Source of the DNA: a virus
DNA: 30,824 nt
Strand: one strand, 5' to 3'
IMG/VR virus record: IMGVR_UViG_3300037345_000177
Span: 1-30,824 of that record
Both the position numbers and the translations under genes were made by a program. Positions 15,524-23,058 of this stretch are shown here, in pieces (position 1 is the first letter of the stretch; each line of letters starts with the position of its first letter). The notes under the pieces were generated by a model. It worked only from the letters and a program-made list of their open reading frames with translations, was not told the DNA's origin and made no database searches.

Positions 15524-16308
15524 CCGAACCCGTTTCTCCGACACTACGGGAAAAAACACAGAGCGAAACCGTTACCGGCATCCTGGGCCAATTCCAGCGC
15601 ATGGCGAGCTGGGCCGGCGAGCGCCCCGGCCGTGCGGCGCTGGGTCTCTTCATCACCATCGTCGGGCTCGTATTCCTGGTGCCAATAGTCCTGTTCGCAC
15701 TGATGCCCGAGCGAAGCTTCGATCTGATCGACGGATTACTCAGCAATAGCGTTTCGGAGCGACTTGAGCGGGAGCTCGGCGAAGAGGTGGATCGGCTCCT
15801 CGAACGCTCGATCTCCAACTTGTGCCGGGAGACTGGCGCGTCACGGTGCGTGGTGCGTGCCTATGTCTACGAGCGCAACAGCGTGGGCCAGATTATCGCG
15901 ATCACCGATGTGTTCGAGATCATGGATCCGCAGACCGAGCGCACCGGCATTCGCGGAGCTACGCTCCCGATCGACGATGTTGATAGCTCGATTGCGTACA
16001 TGCTGACAGATCCGAGCCGGCCGCGTTGCATCGCTCGCGACCGCGAAGAATATGAGAGCGAAGGCCTGCGCGCGTTCATGGAGCGCGCGGGGCTGAAGGC
16101 GTCGGTTGCATGCCCGATCACCGGAATGGATGGAACGCCGCTGGGACTGCTCTCCGTGTCCGTTCGCACACCATTGGAGCGCAATCCGGAGCTGGTGCAG
16201 CGCACCCGCGATCGCTCGCTCGTGTTCAGCGGATACTGGTTGCAATCGCCGAAAGTGAAGGCCGCGCTCGAGCGGGCCCTTCTAATGACTGAAGAAAATA
16301 TATCATGA
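15520..16308 (+). CDS. Membrane-anchored GAF-like domain protein
   Basis: This 262-residue protein starts at GTG 15520. Residues about 38-62 form one strong membrane span, preceded by a basic stretch (G-E-R-P-G-R). A charged helical linker rich in Glu/Arg follows. Residues about 95-240 look like a GAF-type sensory fold: A-S-R-C-V-V-R-A-Y-V-Y, later G-L-K-A-S-V-A-C-P-I, then G-T-P-L-G-L-L-S-V-S. Positive-inside bias suggests a short cytoplasmic N-terminus and a periplasmic C-terminal domain, but the opposite is possible. It lies at the head of the lysis cassette and overlaps the endolysin start by ATGA. Holin, lysis regulator and superinfection factor are all possible; none is shown. Confidence 0.68.
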   Translation: MTEPVSPTLREKTQSETVTGILGQFQRMASWAGERPGRAALGLFITIVGLVFLVPIVLFALMPERSFDLIDGLLSNSVSERLERELGEEVDRLLERSISNLCRETGASRCVVRAYVYERNSVGQIIAITDVFEIMDPQTERTGIRGATLPIDDVDSSIAYMLTDPSRPRCIARDREEYESEGLRAFMERAGLKASVACPITGMDGTPLGLLSVSVRTPLERNPELVQRTRDRSLVFSGYWLQSPKVKAALERALLMTEENIS

Positions 16309-16808
16309 TGGCAATCGACTGGCCGCTCGACGAAAATTTCATCAGGCGCGGGCTGGAGAACCATACCTACGGTCCCGTTCGAAACGGCGGCAAGCGAAAT
16401 CATCAGGGCTGGGACTTCTATGCCGAGCCGGGCACGCCGTGCTTCGCGATCGCCGATGGCACCGTGGTGAAGATCCGCAATGTAGGCGATTATGGCCTGC
16501 AGGTGATCATCCGGTTTGATTTCAAGCTCGATGGCAAACCGAGCAAGCTGTTCGCGTTCTACGCGCATCTGTCGCGCGCCGATGTAAAGGAAGGTCAGAG
16601 CGTCAAGCTCGGCCAGCAGGTTGGGCTGACGGGCAACAGCGGCAATGCCAGTACGATGCGCGGCAAGGATCAGCATCTGCATTTCGAGATCCGCACCACT
16701 GCCATTACCGGGCGTGGTCTCGATGGGCGCATGTCGCCGCTGCGGGTGCTTGGGCATTGTCCGCTGCAGGCACCAGTCTTCCGCACGAAGCCTGAGGAGA
16801 CGCGATAA
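16305..16808 (+). CDS. M23-family zinc endopeptidase (endolysin)
   Basis: This 167-residue protein has the complete M23 (LytM) zinc site: H33-x-x-x-D37 in N-H-Q-G-W-D-F, and H124-x-H126 in Q-H-L-H-F-E-I-R. The auxiliary His88 lies in F-Y-A-H-L-S, and the conserved G-x-V-G-L-T-G-N-S-G turn is present. It should cut peptide cross-links of peptidoglycan. There is no signal peptide and no anchor segment, so release needs a membrane lesion made by another gene. It starts with ATGA coupling to the GAF-like gene and is followed immediately by the lipid-desaturase-like gene and the spanins, which places it in the lysis cassette. Confidence 0.88.
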   Translation: MMAIDWPLDENFIRRGLENHTYGPVRNGGKRNHQGWDFYAEPGTPCFAIADGTVVKIRNVGDYGLQVIIRFDFKLDGKPSKLFAFYAHLSRADVKEGQSVKLGQQVGLTGNSGNASTMRGKDQHLHFEIRTTAITGRGLDGRMSPLRVLGHCPLQAPVFRTKPEETR

Positions 16809-17341
16809 TGCAACTGTTCATTTTCCAGTTTCTGCTGGGATGGCTTGTTGCCGATCTGCTGTCGGGAATTCTGCACTGGGTGCAGGACCGCACGCTTGGC
16901 GACGGCGCCAACTGGATAGGGCGTCGGGTCGTGGCGCCGGCGCAACTTCATCATCGTGATCCAAGCTTTTTCTTGGAGAACAGCTTTGTTACGCCAAACA
17001 AAACTACGTGGCTGGTTATCGTACCAATAGCATCGCTCTGGCTCGCGGCGCTGGGACCGTCGATCATACTTCTCGGTGCGTTGAGTGGTGGACTGTTAGT
17101 CAATGAAGTGCATCGCCTAACACATCGTCCACCAGAAGCTGGGAGCTGGCTGCGCGTCTTGCAGCAGATCGGAATCATCCAATCGCCTGCCGGCCACGCT
17201 CGGCACCATAGAGCAACGTTCACCAATTATTGCACGCTGACAGACTGGCTCAATCCGGCCATCGAGAAGATCGAACTTTGGAATGGTCTCGAGCGAATCC
17301 TTTTACGCTTTGGGATCCCAATATCGCGAGGCATTCAATGA
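16808..17341 (+). CDS. Membrane protein of the plasmanylethanolamine desaturase / CarF / TMEM189 (Kua) family
   Basis: This 177-residue membrane protein carries the family's histidine layout: D-L-L-S-G-I-L-H-W with His23, H-H-R-D-P with His48-His49, N-E-V-H-R-L-T-H with His102 and His106, and H-A-R-H-H with His130, His133 and His134. The later Y-C-x-L-T-D-W-L-N-P and E-K-I-E-L-W-N-G-L-E motifs also follow the eukaryotic and myxobacterial members as I recall them. Hydrophobic segments lie at about 1-22, 67-82 and 84-99. Known members desaturate alkyl ether phospholipids to plasmalogens with a di-iron centre. One His usual in the HH-x-x-HH motif is Gly here. It is coupled by overlap to the endolysin before and the spanin after. 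Its substrate is unknown. Confidence 0.82.
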   Translation: MQLFIFQFLLGWLVADLLSGILHWVQDRTLGDGANWIGRRVVAPAQLHHRDPSFFLENSFVTPNKTTWLVIVPIASLWLAALGPSIILLGALSGGLLVNEVHRLTHRPPEAGSWLRVLQQIGIIQSPAGHARHHRATFTNYCTLTDWLNPAIEKIELWNGLERILLRFGIPISRGIQ

Positions 17342-17682
17342 ATTGGCCCGCCGCGATCGGTCCATTCCTCCGATCACTTACGCCGCTGGGCATCGTTCTG
17401 GCCGTTCTCGCAGCGCTGGCGCTGGCTGTGGGCGGTTGGAAGTCCTTCGATTGGTTCAACGACCGTGAAGCTGTCCAGGAGGACAGGGACGCCCACAACG
17501 CGGCAGTGAACGCTGATCTGCGCGTTGCTGAAGGCGCGGCGGGCGGAGCCAAGGCAGCGCGCGATATCGCGGATGCTGCCGAACAGGACGAACTGGAGGA
17601 TATGACCGATGAAGCCGATGATGCTGGCGATAGCCCTGCTGACGATATCTGGAACGGCGGGCTGTTCGACGCCCCGGGTTGA
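17338..17682 (+). CDS. Inner-membrane spanin (Rz-like)
   Basis: This 114-residue protein starts at ATG 17338, overlapping the previous stop as ATGA. Residues about 17-33 are a single membrane span. The rest is a charged, Ala-rich helix likely to form a coiled coil (D-R-E-A-V-Q-E-D-R-D-A-H onward), with an acidic end. The o-spanin gene begins inside it in another frame. This embedded pair is the hallmark of Rz/Rz1 spanins, which fuse inner and outer membranes in the last step of lysis. Confidence 0.8.
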   Translation: MNWPAAIGPFLRSLTPLGIVLAVLAALALAVGGWKSFDWFNDREAVQEDRDAHNAAVNADLRVAEGAAGGAKAARDIADAAEQDELEDMTDEADDAGDSPADDIWNGGLFDAPG

Positions 17683-17923
17683 ATATGCAGTTACCGATCC
17701 GGCTATCCTGAATGACTGCCCACGCACCGTCGAAAGCCCGGGCGATCTGACGCCGAATAAGCCCGTGCGAATGCCGGACGGTATTGCGGCCGTCGATCTC
17801 GCTACTACAAACAAGCGCGAAACCATGCTGACGCGCGGGATCCTCGCCTTCCGCAGCGCCTGGACGAAGTGCCGTAGTGTCGTTGTCTATGTTGAGGACA
17901 GGGATCGCTCGCTGGTCGAGTGA
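17609..17923 (+). CDS. Outer-membrane spanin lipoprotein (Rz1-like)
   Basis: This 104-residue protein has a signal peptide with a lipobox ending S-G-T-A-G-C, so Cys19 would be lipidated. The mature part is short and has two more Cys (N-D-C-P-R-T and W-T-K-C-R), typical of long Rz1-like o-spanins. The gene overlaps the i-spanin gene by 74 bases in a different frame. Together they should span the periplasm from inner to outer membrane. Confidence 0.82.
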   Translation: MKPMMLAIALLTISGTAGCSTPRVEYAVTDPAILNDCPRTVESPGDLTPNKPVRMPDGIAAVDLATTNKRETMLTRGILAFRSAWTKCRSVVVYVEDRDRSLVE

Positions 17924-17940
17924 ATTCTTGAGCCCAATTT

Positions 17941-17962
17941 GGGGGTATCGGCGGGGGTATCG
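17941..17962 (+). repeat. Direct repeat GGGGGTATCG, candidate integrase binding region
   Basis: Two exact 10-base copies at 17941-17950 and 17953-17962 lie 12 bp apart, just after the lysis genes and about 390 bp before the integrase. Pairs of GGGGGTA-type motifs near integrase genes are something I recall from DUF4102-type elements. An arm-type or attachment role here is inference. Confidence 0.45.
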
Positions 17963-18028
17963 GGTCCGACTTCGTTGCAGAAATTGCTCAGAAGTCCGCC
18001 ATTATGGCGCTTGAACGGGGCGGAGGGG

Positions 18029-18337
18029 TTATCCGCCCTGTTGAAAGTCTGCGATCTTTCGGCAGGCCCACTCGGGAATCACCTTTTCAGGATAGCCACC
18101 AAGGCGGCGGACACCAGCGGCGTGGCGCGCGCCAATGACATAGCATCCGCACTCCCCGCTGAGCGGCGGATAGAATACCGACCAAAAGTCCTCGCCAGGC
18201 GGGACAGCAAGACCATCGAGATCGATGTGCCTGGCTTCGCACCCAATCGCATCGTGCAGAAATACCCATAGCGAGTAGCCTTCTTCTTCAAGTTGGCGCC
18301 GACGCGAGGCTGAATATTCTTCGTAATTCTCGAACAT
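18029..18337 (-). CDS. Conserved small phage protein, unknown function
   Basis: This 102-residue protein on the minus strand lies between the spanins and the integrase. Residues 1-35 are charged helix, and the end carries C-G-C-Y-V-I-G-A-R-H-A-A-G-V-R-R-L-G-G. The C-x-C-Y-V-x-G-A-R pattern gives me a sense of a conserved family, but I cannot name it. Its start codon overlaps the most upstream possible integrase start, so the two are divergent with almost no space between them. It may be a lysogeny-expressed extra gene. Confidence 0.6.
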   Translation of the reverse strand: MFENYEEYSASRRRQLEEEGYSLWVFLHDAIGCEARHIDLDGLAVPPGEDFWSVFYPPLSGECGCYVIGARHAAGVRRLGGYPEKVIPEWACRKIADFQQGG

Positions 18338-18350
18338 GATTGGAAGTCAT

Positions 18351-19559
18351 ATGCTCACCAACGCCGCGGCGAAAGCCGCTGGCGCGAAGAATCGCTCCTA
18401 TAAGCTGTCCGATCAGGGCGGCATGCATCTGCTCGTTCGCCCGACCGGCACGAAGAGCTGGCAGCAGAAGTACCGCTGGCGAGGGCGGGAGAAGCTGCTG
18501 ACGCTCGGCCAGTTCCCGGATGTGTCAGTACCGCGCGCCCGAATCCTGCAGGCTGGAGCCAAGGAAATGCTCGATCGCGGCGTTGATCCTTCCAGCGCGG
18601 CCTCGAAAGCCGGTTCGCTCGATACGTTCGAGCAGCTGGCGCGGTCCTGGTACCAGCATTCGCGCGCCAGCTGGTCAGCGGCGCACGCTGCGGACGTGAT
18701 TGGCAGTCTCGAGCGCGATATTCTCCCCGACCTTGGCGAGCGCCCGGTGAGCGCGATTTCCGCTCCGGAGCTGCTCGCCCTGCTGCGCGCTGTCGAGAAA
18801 CGCGGGCGGCTTACCACGGCGCAGCGCATCCGACAGCGCCTGTCGGAGATCTTCGCCTTTGCTATTGCGCAGGGCCTCGTTGAGAACGATCCGGCGGCCA
18901 AATTGGGAGCAGCCATGAAGGACGCGCCACCGGCCCAGCCGCACCCCGCTTTGATCGGCATACATGAATGCCGCGCGCTTTTGCGCGCCTGCGACGACGT
19001 GCGCGCCCAGCCAGTTACATTGGCGGCCAGCCGATTCCTCGCGCTGACAGCCGTCCGGCTCGATGCGGTACGCGGCGCGCGCTGGAGCGAGATCGATCTG
19101 GGCGCGGCCACATGGACCGTGCCGGCATCGCGCATGAAGCTGGCGCGGGCGAAGAAGGGAAATGAGTTGTACAATCATATCGTACCACTGAGCGGCGCGG
19201 CGATGGATGTCCTCTCGTCACAGCTAAATAACAATCCTGTAATGTCGTCAGGTGATGGCCTGGTGTTTCCCGGACGCAGCGGCGACCAGCCGATCGGCGA
19301 GGGCGCCATTCGTGAGCTGTATATCCGCGCCGGCTATTCCGGGCGTCACGTGCCGCACGGTTGGCGTGCCAGCTTTTCGACGATCCTCAATGAAGAGCTG
19401 GGCGAGGGATCACGCACCACGATCGATATGGCACTGGCGCACAGCGCCAAGGGCAAGGTTGAGGCGGCATACAATCGCGCGCAGCTGCTCGGCAGTCGGC
19501 GTGAGCTGATGGATCGGTGGGGAGCGATGCTCTTGGGACAAGAAATTCCCCACACGTAG
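18351..19559 (+). CDS. Tyrosine integrase, DUF4102/P4 type (intact)
   Basis: This is a site-specific recombinase. I choose ATG 18351 because M-L-T-N-A-A-A-K-A-A-G-A-K matches the usual N-terminus of the family and GGAAG lies just upstream; ATG 18336 is also in frame. The 402-residue product has the N-terminal arm-binding domain (G-G-M-H-L-L-V-R-P-T-G-T-K-S-W), a SAM-like core-binding domain, and a catalytic domain with the first Arg in L-T-A-V-R-L-D (about residue 235), H-G-W-R (about 337), L-A-H-S and the Tyr nucleophile in A-A-Y-N-R. All catalytic residues are present. It resembles the broken integrase at 21562-22824, so the two are paralogues. Confidence 0.92.
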   Translation: MLTNAAAKAAGAKNRSYKLSDQGGMHLLVRPTGTKSWQQKYRWRGREKLLTLGQFPDVSVPRARILQAGAKEMLDRGVDPSSAASKAGSLDTFEQLARSWYQHSRASWSAAHAADVIGSLERDILPDLGERPVSAISAPELLALLRAVEKRGRLTTAQRIRQRLSEIFAFAIAQGLVENDPAAKLGAAMKDAPPAQPHPALIGIHECRALLRACDDVRAQPVTLAASRFLALTAVRLDAVRGARWSEIDLGAATWTVPASRMKLARAKKGNELYNHIVPLSGAAMDVLSSQLNNNPVMSSGDGLVFPGRSGDQPIGEGAIRELYIRAGYSGRHVPHGWRASFSTILNEELGEGSRTTIDMALAHSAKGKVEAAYNRAQLLGSRRELMDRWGAMLLGQEIPHT

Positions 19560-19565
19560 CGGGGG

Positions 19566-19608
19566 GTGCCTGGCTGCAACCAGACACACCGACGAGACTG
19601 GGCTCGTC
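19566..19608 (+). other. Two adjacent hairpins after the integrase
   Basis: The first stem pairs GTG and CTGG (19566-19573) with CCAG and CAC (19580-19587), with one mismatch. The second is a perfect 6-bp GACGAG/CTCGTC stem (19591-19596 with 19603-19608). Shorter self-complementary stretches follow to about 19655. There is no T tract. The segment could be the transcript end of the integrase, a structured leader of the methyltransferase, or part of an attachment region. Confidence 0.45.
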
Positions 19609-19676
19609 ACGAATTAGCTGGCCAAGCAGGCCGCCCCGCATCCGCGTAGCGGACACCGGGCTTTGAAAGCAATAAA

Positions 19677-20519
19677 ATGACCAAAGCAAACGATACTAAT
19701 AACGTCCTTGAAACCATCCGGGCCGTTCGTCCGGCTGCTGCCTATCTGGGCGGGAAGCGAAATCTGGCGAAGCGCGTCTGCGCCATCATCGATGACACTG
19801 ACCACGACGCGTATGCAGAGCCCTTCGTCGGAATGGGCGGAATTTTCCTTCGTCGCTCCAGCCGGCCGAAGGTCGAGCAGATCAACGATATCAGTGGAGA
19901 TGTGGCGAACTTATTTCGCGTCCTGCAGGAGCACTATCCCTATTTTATCGACATGCTGCGTTGGCGCTTGGCGAGTCGGAATGAATTCAAACGGCTAAGT
20001 GCGATGTCCGCCGACCAGCTGACGGACCTGCAGCGCGCTGCGCGCTTCCTCTATTTGCAGAAACTCGCATTCGGCGGGAAAGTGACTGGGCAGAATTTCG
20101 GCGTCAATAATCAATCGCCGGCACGCTTCCGTGTCTCTCAGATTGAACCGATGCTCGCTGATATTCACGAGCGGCTGCAGGGAGTCGTGATCGAGCAGCT
20201 CCCCTTTGCGCAGTTCATAAAACGATATGATCGGCTGGGTGTGCTTTTCTATTCGGACCCACCGTATTTTGGCTACGAGAATTATTATGGCGAGGACGTA
20301 TTCATGCGGGAGGATTTTGAGCGGTTGGCCCAGCTCGCCCGTTCGGCGCGCGGCAAGATGATCATCTCCATCAACGATCGGCCGGAAGTTCGAGCGATTT
20401 TCTCCGATTTGCACCAACGCGAGCTCACGACGACTTACTCGGTGGGAGCACGCTCTGCAGGAGCAAAGACTGCCGGTGAGATCATCATCAGCAATTTCGA
20501 GATCGGTAATCTGCTTTAG
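19677..20519 (+). CDS. DNA adenine-N6 methyltransferase, D12 (Dam) class
   Basis: This 280-residue protein has the D12-class motifs in order: Y-L-G-G-K-R-N-L near residue 24 (SAM-binding strand and conserved Lys), E-P-F-V-G-M-G-G-I-F (motif I), I-N-D-I-S-G-D (acidic SAM-contacting motif) and D-P-P-Y-F-G-Y near residue 196 (catalytic DPPY). It should methylate adenine in a short site, probably protecting phage DNA or regulating its replication. No partner endonuclease is visible nearby, so it appears to be an orphan methyltransferase. It is the last plus-strand gene before the minus-strand block. Confidence 0.92.
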   Translation: MTKANDTNNVLETIRAVRPAAAYLGGKRNLAKRVCAIIDDTDHDAYAEPFVGMGGIFLRRSSRPKVEQINDISGDVANLFRVLQEHYPYFIDMLRWRLASRNEFKRLSAMSADQLTDLQRAARFLYLQKLAFGGKVTGQNFGVNNQSPARFRVSQIEPMLADIHERLQGVVIEQLPFAQFIKRYDRLGVLFYSDPPYFGYENYYGEDVFMREDFERLAQLARSARGKMIISINDRPEVRAIFSDLHQRELTTTYSVGARSAGAKTAGEIIISNFEIGNLL

Positions 20520-20677
20520 GCATAGTGCTATGCTGAGGGGTGGTGGCACGGTTTTTGCCCTTGCCCCTCGGCAAGCCCGACTGGCGCAGCCGGTCGCCTC
20601 ACCTACCGTCTTGGAGGTGTTTTTTGTGGTTGGGGTGGGTCCGTGCGGGGGGGACCCATCCAGATATTGGAGAATGA

Positions 20678-20692
20678 AGCGGCTACGCCGCT
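20678..20692. terminator. Hairpin between convergent methyltransferase and Rep-like genes
   Basis: A perfect AGCGGC-TAC-GCCGCT stem-loop, extendable by AATGA/TCATT with a bulge, lies between two genes that converge here. It could act for both strands, but neither side has a T tract. The preceding 155 bases hold nothing else that I recognise. Confidence 0.4.
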
Positions 20693-20696
20693 CCAT

Positions 20697-21542
20697 TCAT
20701 TCTAAGGATATATAAGATCCCCCGGTTTCATTGTTCGTGCCGGATTCGCTCATGTTCTCATCGCGGCGATCAACAGCGGCAGCAAGCCTCCCAAGAACAT
20801 CCCCGAGAACGGCGTCAGCTGTGCAGGGGTGCGCTGCGTAGTATTCGCCTGCAGTCATGGTGGCTAGCATTGCAGCAAGCTCATCAGCCTTGCGCTTTCG
20901 GCGCTCTGCTTCGCAGGCAGGTAGCTCTGGCTTTCCGACCAGGCGCGCCAGCCATCCCTTCATGCCTTCCGGCACGAGGAGGGCGTAGGCGTTGCTTGCC
21001 TGCTGGACACGCGGTCCGCCGGGCTCTGGGTTGTCGACTGGTTTGGAGCGGCGCATCCATCGCAGGAAGCCATGCTGGCGAAGGCGGCAGAGCGCTTCGT
21101 GCACTGCCGAGTAAGCGTGTCCTATCGAATCAGCGATCGTCCTAACCGCTGGCTCAAGGCAGCCTGTTCGATAATCGACAACGTCGTAAAGGTATTCTAG
21201 CACTGAGAGACCAATAACGCCAAGCGCACCGTTCCTAGCCCCGGGATCGACTTCCCGGCGCTTGATGCGAGTCTCAATCTCAAAAGCGCGCGCAGCCTTG
21301 TGAAGGGCGCGTGTCCAGCGGCGTCCGCCCCTTGTCGTGCCATCGTTGATTGGCCGCCAAATTCGGTCCTCAACCTGCCCGACAGTGTATGAATTGCGCC
21401 ATACAGGCTCGCCGGTGCGCGGTGAATCGCCGCGCTCCAAATAGGCGCGGGTCTTCTTGTTGAGGGTGTTGCCTGCGATGCGTGACAGCACGAGGCCGAT
21501 TGGCTGCGCACTATGCCGCGCAGTCTGTGAAGGCGCGCTCAC
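20697..21542 (-). CDS. wHTH protein, candidate replication initiator (Rep/RepA-like)
   Basis: This 281-residue protein starts at GTG 21542. The N-terminal third holds W-R-N-S-Y-T-V-G-Q-V-E-D-R-I-W and a T-T-R-G-G-R-R-W-T-R-A-L-H-K-A-A-R motif that I associate with Rep-like proteins of sphingomonad plasmids and prophages. Residues about 110-165 form a winged helix (L-E-Y-L-Y-D, T-I-A-D-S-I-G-H-A-Y-S-A-V-H-E-A-L, then R-Q-H-G-F-L-R-W). The C-terminal third is helical and charged. It would bind DNA at an origin, or as a regulator. It is the last gene of the minus-strand early block. Naming rests on recalled resemblance, not on a catalytic motif. Confidence 0.62.
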   Translation of the reverse strand: MSAPSQTARHSAQPIGLVLSRIAGNTLNKKTRAYLERGDSPRTGEPVWRNSYTVGQVEDRIWRPINDGTTRGGRRWTRALHKAARAFEIETRIKRREVDPGARNGALGVIGLSVLEYLYDVVDYRTGCLEPAVRTIADSIGHAYSAVHEALCRLRQHGFLRWMRRSKPVDNPEPGGPRVQQASNAYALLVPEGMKGWLARLVGKPELPACEAERRKRKADELAAMLATMTAGEYYAAHPCTADAVLGDVLGRLAAAVDRRDENMSESGTNNETGGSYISLE

Positions 21543-21561
21543 GCCGCGCCTCCCGCAGCTG

Positions 21562-22824
21562 TCAGCCGCCTCTCAGAAGCGTTTCTGGCGGAGGTAAGCC
21601 TTCCATCAGCAGATCCGCCCATTCCTGCGCCAGTTCGCGCCGTCTCGGCATGTAAGCCGCGCGATTGTATCTCGCCTCCACGTCGCCTTTCACATGGGCG
21701 AGCATCAGATCGATAACTTCGCGATTGCCAGCGCGCTCGTTCTCCGATGCGCGTTCGTTCATGATGATCGAAAACGTCGAGCGCCAGCCGTGCGGCACGT
21801 GCCGGCCGCGGTATCCTGCATCGAGATAAAGCTGACTCAGCGTTGAGTCGCTGATCGGCTGCTTGCGGCGTGCTCCCGGAAACAGGAGCTGCGATCCGGA
21901 GGCCGAGCTCATCGCTGCAGCCACCGTTGCCAAGGATTGCCGCGACAAAGGTACTACGAAGTCGAAGGCCGGATCTGCTTTCTGCGTCTTGACCAGCTTC
22001 ATTCGCGCTGCTGGTATCCGCCAGTGCGGTTGATCGCCGTCCAGATCCACGAACTCTTCCCGCAGCGCCTGTCGCAGCACTCCCGGCCGCACTGCGGTCA
22101 GGGCAAGCAATCGAGACGCCAGCTTCGTCTGCACCAGCGCCCGGTTGCCGGTCCGCACATCGATCTGTTTGATCAACTTGCGCGCTTCTGAGATTGTCAG
22201 GACAGCTGGGAAGCGTCCGTTGGGAGATGGCTGCAACGCCTTGCGGATGATGGCCGCTGGATCGTTCTCCGCCAATCCCGATGATATCGCCCAGACAAAA
22301 ACTTCCGAAACATGACCGCGAACCTCGTGGGCCATCGTGCGGGCCCCGCGATCCTCGATCCGGCGCATCGCATCGAGAACCATTGGTGGAGTGATATCGG
22401 TGATCTTCTTGCGACCGAACTGCGGGAACGCATCCGCCTCCAACCTGCGCAGCACTTCTGCATGATAGCGCGGCGATAAATGCTCGGCGCGCGAGGCGTG
22501 CCACGAGCTGGCTATCTCCTCGAACGTCTCGCCGATCTTCGCTTTGCGCACTGCGGCCTGTTTCGCCTCGCCGGGATCCTCGCCCTGCAGCAGCTGAAGC
22601 TTCGCCCGATCCCGCGCGTCCCGAGCCGCCTTCAGCGACACGAGTGGATAGGGGCCGATCGTCAGCTTCCGCTCGCGTCCTGAGAAGCTGTACTTCCAGT
22701 TCCAGCTCTTGCTGCCGCTCGGACGAATTGCGAGGTAGAGGCCCCCGCCGTCGAACAGGCGCCGCTATTTCTCGCTGGGCTGCGCAGTCACGCAGGAGCG
22801 CTCGGTGAGTCGGTTGACCCTCAC
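21562..22824 (-). pseudogene. Second tyrosine integrase, DUF4102 type, interrupted by an amber codon
   Basis: From GTG 22824 the frame reads L-T-E-R-S ... A-Q-P-S-E-K, then TAG (22767-22765), then R-R-L-F-D-G-G-G-L-Y-L-A-I-R-P-S-G-S-K-S-W, so both sides of the stop belong to one DUF4102 arm-binding domain. Without the stop the product would be about 420 residues, the normal length. The catalytic domain is complete: L-T-A-V-R-P, H-G-W-R-S-T-F, L-A-H, and Tyr in A-R-Y-N-R. A product starting at GTG 22641 would have 359 residues and lack most of the arm-binding domain. It is probably inactive for normal recombination, unless read through or reinitiated. Confidence 0.85.
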
Positions 22825-22865
22825 TCGAAGCCCCCGCTAAGGCCCCCGCGCTGCTCGCGCTTGTA

Positions 22866-22955
22866 TGCGACACTTCGCAACGACATGCGGCGATAAGTCC
22901 CGCATTCCCGAGGGATACGCAAGCCTTTTGCGACATCGTGCGACAATATGCGATG
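22866..22955. repeat. TGCGA repeats upstream of the second integrase
   Basis: TGCGACA occurs at 22866, 22929 and 22939, and TGCGATG at 22949. The last three are spaced exactly 10 bp apart, about one helical turn, and are overlapped by the inverted pair ACATCG/CGATGT. The segment lies between alpA and the integrase remnant. Excisionase or integrase arm sites, or replication iterons, are possible. The whole gap 22825-23058 holds no gene that I can support. Confidence 0.5.
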
Positions 22956-23058
22956 TTGATTGGCTGGGGCGGCAGAGTATGGGGCATCAGTTGAACCTCA
23001 TGTTTTTATGTGTTTTTTCGAAATTTGCGGAGATTGAGGCCCCCGTAGGGGACTTGTA

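Noticed and set aside
15867-16757. 296-codon minus-strand frame opposite the GAF-like and endolysin genes
   Set aside because: It covers two well-supported plus-strand genes and has no motif.
17939-18271. Plus-strand frame of 110 codons after the o-spanin gene
   Set aside because: It overlaps the better-supported minus-strand gene and begins within the direct repeat; no motif is seen.
21539-22987. Long minus-strand frame of 482 codons overlapping the broken integrase
   Set aside because: It is a shadow frame: the overlapping frame shows clear integrase motifs, while this one is Arg/Ser/Gly-rich with no recognisable domain.
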